Positions 7,255 through 12,504 of a stretch of DNA of 12,504 nt are shown piece by piece. The translations under genes were made by a program, and so were the position numbers. The DNA lies in contig QAKS01000071.1 in the NCBI GenBank assembly GCA_003343685.1, forward strand, positions 1 through 12,504, written 5' to 3'. Under the pieces are notes generated by a model. That model was not told the origin of the DNA, made no database searches, and worked only from the letters and a program-made list of their open reading frames with translations. Each line of letters begins with the position of its first letter. Position 1 is the stretch's first letter. The DNA comes from Clostridiales bacterium. GTDB taxonomy: Bacteria; Bacillota; Clostridia; Christensenellales; Christensenellaceae.

Positions 7255-7746
7255 ATGGTAATATTGGGAATTGACCCCGGCCTTGCGACAGTCGGATACG
7301 GGGCGCTTGAAAGTGAACACAGAAAGATGAAGCTGTTGGATTTCGGCATTATTTCGACGCCGGCAAAAATGCTTTTATCCGAACGGCTGGATATCATTTA
7401 TGACAGCATGATTACGCTGCTCGATCGGTTTCAACCGGATGCAATCGCCTTTGAAGAGCTTTTTTTTGCAAAAAACGTTAAAACAGGTATTGCCGTAGCG
7501 CATGCCAGAGGGGTGCTGATGACGGCGGCGTACAAAAGGACAAAAGAGCTTTACGAGTATACACCTTTGCAGGTGAAGCAGGCGGTGGTGGGCTATGGAC
7601 GGGCGGAAAAAATTCAAATTCAGATGATGGTGAAAAATACGTTTGGACTGAAGGAAATTCCGCGGCCGGACGACGCGGCGGATGCGGTGGCAATCGCCAT
7701 GTGCCATGCGCAGAGTGCCGGATTTGCACAGGATTTTAAAATATAA
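7255..7746 (+). CDS. ruvC: Holliday junction resolvase RuvC
   Basis: A 163-residue endonuclease that cuts Holliday junctions symmetrically, working with RuvAB at the end of homologous recombination. The RNase H-like fold carries the four acidic metal ligands in the expected places: Asp7 in ILGIDPGLATVGYG, Glu67 in AIAFEELFFAKN, and Asp140 and Asp143 in RPDDAADAVAIA. Length is slightly shorter than the E. coli protein but normal for the family. The ATG at 7255 follows AAGGAAG (7238-7244) with about 10 nt spacing. First gene of a tight plus-strand operon; ruvA starts 19 bp after its stop. Confidence 0.98.
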   Translation: MVILGIDPGLATVGYGALESEHRKMKLLDFGIISTPAKMLLSERLDIIYDSMITLLDRFQPDAIAFEELFFAKNVKTGIAVAHARGVLMTAAYKRTKELYEYTPLQVKQAVVGYGRAEKIQIQMMVKNTFGLKEIPRPDDAADAVAIAMCHAQSAGFAQDFKI

Positions 7747-7765
7747 GAGTCAGGGGATAGATAAT

Positions 7766-8362
7766 ATGTACGCATATTTAAGAGGTACGGTCGGAATGAC
7801 CGGTGAAAATACGATCGTGGTGGACTGCGGCGGCGTAGGATATGAGGTTTTGACGACGAAAACGGCAGCGGCAAAGAGCAAAGCCGGCGACGAGGTGACT
7901 ATCTACACATATTTAGCGGTCAGAGAAGACGACATGACGCTTTACGGCTTCCCCTCTATGGAGGAGAAGGCCATGTTCCGTCAGCTTACGGGGATATCCG
8001 GAATCGGGCCGAAGGCGGGATTGGCAATTCTTTCGGAGATGTCGGTGAGCGACGTGGCCTCGGCGGCAATCTCAGGTGATGCAAAAGCCTTTTCACGGGT
8101 AAGCGGCATCGGCAAAAAGACTGCGGATCGCATAGTGCTGGAACTGAAGGACAAGATGGACGTGAAAATGGCTGTGAGCGCTGAGGGCAGCGCAGCTGCG
8201 GACAGGCCGCAGGAGCGTGGCGCTGCACAGGACGCGGTCGACGGATTGATCGGTCTCGGATATACGAAGGCGGAGGCGGTTGCCGCAGTCAATACAGTGA
8301 AGGAACTGGCGGATACGCCGGAGGATATTATGATATTAGCGCTGAAGCGCATAGGAATGTAG
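7766..8362 (+). CDS. ruvA: Holliday junction branch migration protein RuvA
   Basis: A 198-residue protein that binds four-way junctions as a tetramer and loads RuvB. Domain I (about 1-62) is the OB fold beginning [10 protein letters not shown]. Domain II has the two helix-hairpin-helix motifs [16 protein letters not shown] (74-89) and [19 protein letters not shown] (109-127), which grip the DNA backbone. An Ala/Gly-rich linker (about 137-155) leads to domain III (about 156-198, [15 protein letters not shown]), which contacts RuvB. The frame is open further upstream into ruvC, but the ATG at 7766 gives the standard N-terminus and is preceded by AGGGGAT, so I chose it. ruvB begins 7 bp after the stop. 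Confidence 0.98.
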   Translation: MYAYLRGTVGMTGENTIVVDCGGVGYEVLTTKTAAAKSKAGDEVTIYTYLAVREDDMTLYGFPSMEEKAMFRQLTGISGIGPKAGLAILSEMSVSDVASAAISGDAKAFSRVSGIGKKTADRIVLELKDKMDVKMAVSAEGSAAADRPQERGAAQDAVDGLIGLGYTKAEAVAAVNTVKELADTPEDIMILALKRIGM

Positions 8363-8369
8363 GTATTGT

Positions 8370-9425
8370 ATGGAAGATAACAGCAGAATTATATCCGGTT
8401 TTGCCTCGGATACGGAGAAACAGCGGGATGCGGCCTTGCGGCCGAAAACCCTTCTTGAATATATCGGGCAGGCTAAGGTGAAGGAAAAGATGGAGATATT
8501 CATCTCGGCGGCAAAACAAAGGGGGGATGCGCTCGATCACGTGCTGCTCTATGGGCCGCCGGGACTGGGCAAGACAACATTGTCTCATATTATCGCCAAT
8601 GAAATGGGCGTCAACCTGTGTACAACCCAAGGGCCTGCCATTGAGAGAGCGGGAGATTTGGTATCGCTGCTGACAAATCTTGAGCAGGGCGACGTGCTGT
8701 TTATAGATGAGATTCACCGAATCAACGCGACGGCGGAAGAAAAGCTGTATCCGGCGATGGAGGATTTTGTATTTGATATGATCGTAGGAAAAGGCCCCAG
8801 CGCCAGATCATTTCGCTTTGACGTGCCCCGTTTTACACTGGTAGGGGCGACAACCAGAGCGGGAATGCTGACATCGCCTATGCGGGATCGGTTTGGCATT
8901 ATCTGCCGTCTGGAGCTGTACAGCGACGACGAGCTGAAACAGATTATAGACCGTTCCGCTTCGCTGGAGGAGATACACATTGATGACGAAGGGGCTTTTG
9001 AGATTGCCCGCAGGTCCAGAGGAACCCCCAGAATTGCAAACCGTCTTTTGCGGCGGGTACGGGATTATGCGGAAATACGGGCAAATGGCGTGATTACAAA
9101 AGAGGTAGCCGATGAGGGGCTGAAAATGCTGGAGGTGGACGGCATGGGTCTCGATAATGTGGACAGGCGCGTCCTGCATACGATATTGACGATGTTCGGC
9201 GGCGGGCCGGTGGGGCTTGATACGATCGCGGCAGCGACCGGTGAGGAGTCCGGAACAATCGAGGACGTTTACGAGCCGTTCCTGATACAGAAGGGTTTTT
9301 TGATGCGAACCCCACGGGGGAGAATGGCGACACCTGCCGCTTATGAGCATATGGGGATTCCGATAACGGACAGAGAAGAAGCACGACAGATGGGACTGTT
9401 TGAGGTGAACGATGAAGACGAGTGA
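8370..9425 (+). CDS. ruvB: Holliday junction branch migration DNA helicase RuvB
   Basis: A 351-residue AAA+ motor that forms hexameric rings on either side of RuvA and drives branch migration. Visible motifs are Walker [10 protein letters not shown] (62-70), Walker B LFIDEI (110-115), sensor 1 GATTRAG (159-165), an arginine-finger region PMRDRFG (170-176, Arg174), sensor 2 [12 protein letters not shown] (216-227) and the C-terminal winged-helix domain with [12 protein letters not shown] (310-321), which contacts DNA. The N-terminal block [14 protein letters not shown] (21-34) is typical. The Shine-Dalgarno is weak (GGAATGTAGG, overlapping the ruvA end), which fits translational coupling. The last 14 bp overlap queA. 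Confidence 0.98.
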   Translation: MEDNSRIISGFASDTEKQRDAALRPKTLLEYIGQAKVKEKMEIFISAAKQRGDALDHVLLYGPPGLGKTTLSHIIANEMGVNLCTTQGPAIERAGDLVSLLTNLEQGDVLFIDEIHRINATAEEKLYPAMEDFVFDMIVGKGPSARSFRFDVPRFTLVGATTRAGMLTSPMRDRFGIICRLELYSDDELKQIIDRSASLEEIHIDDEGAFEIARRSRGTPRIANRLLRRVRDYAEIRANGVITKEVADEGLKMLEVDGMGLDNVDRRVLHTILTMFGGGPVGLDTIAAATGEESGTIEDVYEPFLIQKGFLMRTPRGRMATPAAYEHMGIPITDREEARQMGLFEVNDEDE

Positions 9426-10434
9426 TTTCTATTATGATTTGCCGGAGGAGTTGATTGCCCAGACGCCTGTGGAGCCGCGCGATTCTTCGCGCCTGCTCGT
9501 TTATCACAGAGACTCGGGACAGGTAGAGCACCGCGTTTTTCGGGATGTGACAGAATACATGAATCCGGGAGACGTGATGGTCATTAATGATACGAAGGTG
9601 ATTCCGGCGCGGTTGTTCGGGACAAAAACGGGAACGGGAAGAAGTGTTGAGTTCCTGCTGCTGACGCGCCTGTCGTCAGATAGATGGGAGATTATCATGC
9701 GGCCGGGCAGAAAATTCAAGCCGGGCGACCATGTATCGTTTGGAGAGAGGCTTTCCGCCGAGATTTTGGAGAAGAAGGACGGCGGTGTAACAGAGATTCG
9801 CTTTGAATTTTCAGGTGTTTTTGAAGAGATATTGGACGAACTGGGTCAGATGCCCCTGCCGCCGTACATCACCGAGAGGCTGGAGGACAAGACCCGCTAT
9901 CAAACGGTATATGCCAAAGAAAACGGAAGCGCTGCTGCACCGACAGCCGGCCTGCACTTTACGCCGGAGCTGCTGAAAAAGATAAGAGAAAAGGGAATTG
10001 TAATCGCTCCGGTGCTGCTGCATGTAGGGCTGGGGACGTTTCGCCCGGTGAAGGTGGACGATGTGGAGCAGCACACCATGCACAGCGAATATTACAGCGT
10101 GAGCAAGGAAAGCGCGGATGCAATCAACCGTGCCAAAGAAAACGGCGGGCGGGTGATTGCCGTGGGAACGACATCTGTGCGTACGCTGGAAAGCGTCTCT
10201 GATGAAAACGGGCATATTGAGCCGCAGAGCGGACATACGAACATCTTTATTTATCCCGGCTACAGGATGAAATGTGTCGACAGCCTTATCACGAATTTTC
10301 ATTTGCCGGAAAGCACGTTGATTATGTTGGTTGCCGCCATGACAGGAAGGGATCAGATACTCGATGTATACAAGACGGCAGTAGAGCAGAGATATCGTTT
10401 TTTCAGCTTTGGTGATGCAATGCTGATAGAGTGA
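9412..10434 (+). CDS. queA: S-adenosylmethionine:tRNA ribosyltransferase-isomerase
   Basis: A 340-residue enzyme that transfers and rearranges the ribose of S-adenosylmethionine onto preQ1 in the wobble position of tRNAs for Tyr, His, Asn and Asp, making epoxyqueuosine. Family blocks are [25 protein letters not shown] (6-30), [18 protein letters not shown] (53-70), [13 protein letters not shown] (176-188), [12 protein letters not shown] (202-213) and [18 protein letters not shown] (292-309). Full length. The ATG lies inside the end of ruvB, in another frame, preceded by GAGGTG. ruvB-queA adjacency is common in Firmicutes. tgt, which often follows queA, is absent here; a terminator follows instead. 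Confidence 0.98.
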   Translation: MKTSDFYYDLPEELIAQTPVEPRDSSRLLVYHRDSGQVEHRVFRDVTEYMNPGDVMVINDTKVIPARLFGTKTGTGRSVEFLLLTRLSSDRWEIIMRPGRKFKPGDHVSFGERLSAEILEKKDGGVTEIRFEFSGVFEEILDELGQMPLPPYITERLEDKTRYQTVYAKENGSAAAPTAGLHFTPELLKKIREKGIVIAPVLLHVGLGTFRPVKVDDVEQHTMHSEYYSVSKESADAINRAKENGGRVIAVGTTSVRTLESVSDENGHIEPQSGHTNIFIYPGYRMKCVDSLITNFHLPESTLIMLVAAMTGRDQILDVYKTAVEQRYRFFSFGDAMLIE

Positions 10435-10519
10435 GCATTTGATTTAAATTGCACGCGAAAGCCGGAAAAGAGGGGGCATTGGACTGAGTGAAAAAGCTTT
10501 ATAGATGAGAAAAGAGCAT

Positions 10520-10550
10520 AAAAATTCTCCGGATTTACCGGAGAATTTTT
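10520..10550. terminator. Bidirectional intrinsic terminator after queA
   Basis: A perfect 13-bp inverted repeat, AAAAATTCTCCGG and CCGGAGAATTTTT, around the 5-nt loop ATTTA. The outer A/T pairs give a U-run after the GC-richer core on both strands, so it can end the ruvCAB-queA transcript on the plus strand and the small-membrane-protein transcript (stop at 10564) on the minus strand. Confidence 0.92.
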
Positions 10551-10563
10551 CGATATAACTTAT

Positions 10564-10911
10564 TTATGCCTGCGTTTCTTCTTCGTTAGCCTCATCGGAT
10601 GACTCCGTCTCTGCTTCCTCATCCTCATCGACCATCATGCATTCTTCGCAGTCGCAAAAAACATCTTCATACTGCTGGGCAAGATAGATCCTCTTTGTAA
10701 GGAGACGAACAACTTCCGCAATACCGATGATAATGGCGGGGTAAACAAGCTGGGACGCCACATACTGGAAAATAGTTTCGAACGTCAATGCACTTCCGGC
10801 CAGAGCGGCGCTGGAGGCGCTCGTTATAATGGCGACAACGACGTTGACCAGATAGAGAAGTGCACAAAAATAGAGCACCCAGACGACTACATTAGCGAAT
10901 CCTTTTTTCAT
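10564..10911 (-). CDS. Small membrane protein with cysteine cluster and acidic C-terminal tail, unknown function
   Basis: A 115-residue protein I do not recognise. It starts with a basic MKKG, followed by two predicted membrane helices, about 8-31 (VVVWVLYFCALLYLVNVVVA) and about 52-71 (ending IIIGIAEVVRLL), joined by a short Ser/Ala-rich loop. The basic RLLTKR after helix 2 suggests both ends are cytoplasmic. The tail holds CDCEEC (Cys86, Cys88, Cys91) and then an almost purely acidic run to the end (DEDEEAETESSDEANEEE), which could bind metal or a protein partner. GAGAGG (plus-strand CCTCTC, 10921-10926) lies 9 nt before the ATG, so the gene looks translated. It is 58 bp downstream of the small lipoprotein gene on the same strand and ends at the bidirectional terminator, so the two may be cotranscribed. 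Confidence 0.8.
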   Translation of the reverse strand: MKKGFANVVVWVLYFCALLYLVNVVVAIITSASSAALAGSALTFETIFQYVASQLVYPAIIIGIAEVVRLLTKRIYLAQQYEDVFCDCEECMMVDEDEEAETESSDEANEEETQA

Positions 10912-10969
10912 TTCATTAATCCTCTCAAAATATATTTTATTGATTGACGCAAATTATTGACCGCCGCAA

Positions 10970-11158
10970 TTATTCCGCACTATCGGTCATGTTGATTTCC
11001 ATATCCGAAAATTCTGCGGTGTCGACGATATCTCCATGTCCTGCTGTGGAATGAACCTCTGTAGGAGAAGCAGGCGCACTGCATGCCACTGTGGCAAACG
11101 CGAAAAGGGCAATATATAAAACTGCCGATATGAGTGCAAAAAGATTTCTGAATTTCAT
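10970..11158 (-). CDS. Small putative lipoprotein, unknown function
   Basis: A 62-residue protein with an N-terminal signal: basic MKFRN, a hydrophobic stretch of about 18 residues, then ATVACSAPAS with Cys26 as the likely lipid-anchor site (Thr at -3 is not the commonest lipobox residue). The mature part is only about 37 residues, rich in Ser, Thr, Asp and Glu, with one HSTAGHGD histidine segment and no recognisable domain. CGGGAG (plus-strand CTCCC at 11168-11172) lies 9 nt before the ATG, and a good promoter is found further upstream, which supports a real gene despite its size. Coexpression with the following Cys-cluster membrane protein is plausible. No homology is claimed. Confidence 0.7.
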   Translation of the reverse strand: MKFRNLFALISAVLYIALFAFATVACSAPASPTEVHSTAGHGDIVDTAEFSDMEINMTDSAE

Positions 11159-11193
11159 ACTGACTATCTCCCGGAGTTTTTGACGTATCTATT

Positions 11194-11222
11194 ATGATAC
11201 AATGGAGAATAACGTTTGTCAA
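11194..11222 (-). promoter_or_regulatory. Sigma-A-type promoter upstream of the small lipoprotein gene
   Basis: On the minus strand a perfect TTGACA -35 (plus-strand TGTCAA, 11217-11222) is 17 bp from TATCAT (plus-strand ATGATA, 11194-11199), a 5-of-6 match to the -10 consensus. The lipoprotein start is about 35 nt downstream of the -10. This separates the lipoprotein transcript from the upstream zinc-ribbon/RND genes, whose last stop is at 11241. Confidence 0.65.
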
Positions 11223-11240
11223 ATATAAAACAGATCGAAT

Positions 11241-11693
11241 TTATTTCAGTATGGAAATATGACCGATCACAGGCAGGGGCTTTTCCAACTCGTTTACAGC
11301 GTTTACGATACCGTAAATGGAAAGGCCGATAAAGGCGAGCCAGCCTACTCCTAACACAGCGGAGACAATACTGCCAAGAACGGACCAGATTGCTCCAAGC
11401 ACGCTGCTGATGATACCGGCGGTAATACCGTAGGCGATTTCAAAGATAAACAGAACAAGCCCCTGGTTGGCATGATATTTGATAAATCCGGATTGCTTCA
11501 TCATGACGATGGGGACGACTACAAGCGCGCCAATATACGCAAAGACGGAGAAAATTTTATTTTCGTCCGTACTGCCTGCGGGAGCGCCGCCGGCCTCGGA
11601 GGAGGCTGCGCCTGCAGGCGTTACAGGAGCGCCGCAGTGGGAACAGAATTTTGCATGATCGCTCACCGGAGCGCCGCATTTTTCACAGAACAT
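11241..11693 (-). CDS. Zinc-ribbon membrane protein (DUF4870/Tic20-like)
   Basis: A 150-residue protein. Residues 1-23 form a small zinc ribbon, MFCEKCGAPV...KFCSHCGAPV, with ligands Cys3, Cys6, Cys17 and Cys20. An Ala/Gly/Ser linker (about 24-43) leads to a membrane region with helices near 47-65, 77-95 and 97-133 (the last probably two helices). KYHANQGLVLFIFE (72-85) and the C-terminal EKPLPVIGHI (137-146) are typical of the DUF4870/Tic20-like family found in many Firmicutes next to N-terminal zinc ribbons. The molecular function of this family is not established. GAGG (within plus-strand 11703-11707) lies about 9 nt before the ATG. It starts 21 bp after the RND pump gene, so the two are probably cotranscribed. 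Confidence 0.85.
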   Translation of the reverse strand: MFCEKCGAPVSDHAKFCSHCGAPVTPAGAASSEAGGAPAGSTDENKIFSVFAYIGALVVVPIVMMKQSGFIKYHANQGLVLFIFEIAYGITAGIISSVLGAIWSVLGSIVSAVLGVGWLAFIGLSIYGIVNAVNELEKPLPVIGHISILK

Positions 11694-11714
11694 CTTTTTT
11701 TACCTCTTTTTATT

Positions 11715-12504
11715 TTATTTTCTGCTGAGTTCCAAATCATCCGAAGAGACGGTTTTCAGCTCTTTTTTATTCATCAAATCGTACATAACGGGAACAATAT
11801 ACAGCGTGAGCAGCGTTGCGTAGATAAGCCCGCCGATGCATACAATGGCGATGGGCTGCATCATGCTTGTGCCTACGCCGGAAGCAAATGCCATCATGAC
11901 GAGCCCCAGTATTGTCGTGATCGAAGTCATCATAATAGGACGCATACGTGTAACTCCTGCTTCGGCAATGGCTGAACGCTTTTCCATGCCACCGAGACGC
12001 AACTGGTTGATATAATCTACCAGTACGATGCCATTATTGACGATAATGCCGCAGAGCATGACAAAACCGACTACAGAAATCACGCTGATCTCTTTGCCGG
12101 TCATAGCAAGGGCGAAGAGTCCGCCGGTAAAAGCCAGCGGTATGGTAAACATAACGATAAACGGAGATTTTAAAGACTGGAACTGAGCCACCATCACCAA
12201 ATACACCAGTATAATGCCAAGGACAAGCATGAGAAGCAGGTCGGAAAGAGAATTCATAATACTCTCGTTTTCGCCGGTAAACTCGTATGTTACGCCGGCA
12301 GGCAGCGCCAAGGAAGAAAAGGTTTTTTCGGCCTCCTGTGTCACAAGAGAGACATTGTGGGACTCATCCACGCCTGCAGTTATTTGTAAATAGCGTTTCT
12401 GACCGATCCTTTGGATGGAAGAAAACGTTTTGCTCTGCTCAATGTCGGCAATGTCGACGATTTTAATGCTTTTTTCTTCCTCCTCTCCATCCTTATTCGT
12501 TTCC
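11715..12504 (-). CDS. RND-family efflux transporter (AcrB-like), C-terminal fragment (5' end off window)
   Basis: The minus-strand frame is open to the right edge, so the start lies outside; 263 C-terminal residues are visible. The part nearest the edge is the end of the second porter domain (KIVDIADIEQSKTFSSIQRIGQ, then LQITAGVDE). It is followed by about five membrane helices matching TM8-TM12 of AcrB-type pumps: LLLMLVLGIILVYLVMVAQF, then FQSLKSPFIVMFTIPLA, then GFVMLCGIIVNNGIVLVDYIN, then RPIMMTSITTILGL, then a last helix ending LYIVPVMYDL. The proton-relay aspartates of TM4 are in the missing half. Members use the proton gradient to export amphiphilic compounds. Whether it is a drug-type (HAE1) or another subclass cannot be decided from this part. 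A GTG at 12371 is an internal codon, not a start. The zinc-ribbon protein gene follows 21 bp downstream. Confidence 0.93.
   Translation of the reverse strand, partial: ETNKDGEEEEKSIKIVDIADIEQSKTFSSIQRIGQKRYLQITAGVDESHNVSLVTQEAEKTFSSLALPAGVTYEFTGENESIMNSLSDLLLMLVLGIILVYLVMVAQFQSLKSPFIVMFTIPLAFTGGLFALAMTGKEISVISVVGFVMLCGIIVNNGIVLVDYINQLRLGGMEKRSAIAEAGVTRMRPIMMTSITTILGLVMMAFASGVGTSMMQPIAIVCIGGLIYATLLTLYIVPVMYDLMNKKELKTVSSDDLELSRK

Noticed and set aside
7682..7765. N-terminal extension of ruvA into ruvC
   Set aside because: It would overlap ruvC by about 65 bp and add 28 residues not found in RuvA. The ATG at 7766 has a proper ribosome site and gives the standard MYAYLRG start.
12369..12371. GTG at 12371 as the start of the RND gene
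   Set aside because: The frame continues upstream to the window edge with recognisable porter-domain sequence, so this codon is internal.

Overview
The window looks like chromosomal DNA from an anaerobic, Clostridia-type Firmicute. The clues are strong AGGAGG-type ribosome binding sites, AT-rich intergenic regions around moderately GC-rich genes, consensus sigma-A promoters, an AhrC/ArgR-type ARG box, a ruvC-ruvA-ruvB-queA operon and a nitrogenase-like oxidoreductase. I cannot place it below class level. I see no tRNA, rRNA, CRISPR array, insertion sequence or prophage gene.

Layout. (1) 1-1631, plus strand: the C-terminal end of a nitrogenase component 1-like protein (cut by the left edge) overlaps by 4 bp a lipoprotein substrate-binding protein of the iron-complex/cobalamin ABC-transporter type. 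A perfect 12-bp hairpin at 1704-1730 ends this operon and probably also the convergent one. (2) 7038-1753, minus strand: argG, a deoxyinosine-type DNA glycosylase, argH and ppk1. argG and argH make the last two steps of arginine synthesis. argG has a promoter overlapped by a near-consensus ARG box, and argH has its own good promoter. (3) 7191-10434, plus strand, divergent from argG: the Holliday-junction genes ruvC, ruvA and ruvB, then the queuosine gene queA, closely packed behind one promoter and closed by a perfect hairpin at 10520-10550. (4) 12504-10564, minus strand: the C-terminal end of an RND efflux pump (cut by the right edge), then three small envelope proteins: a zinc-ribbon membrane protein, a small lipoprotein with its own promoter, and a two-helix membrane protein with a Cys cluster and an acidic tail.

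Most of the window is well-known housekeeping biology. The part most likely to belong to an undescribed system is the left edge, where a nitrogenase-like subunit is translationally coupled to a metal-chelate or tetrapyrrole-type binding lipoprotein. Only the end of that operon is visible. The DNA glycosylase inside the arginine operon, the ARG boxes placed over -35 elements, and the cluster of small envelope proteins are secondary points of interest.
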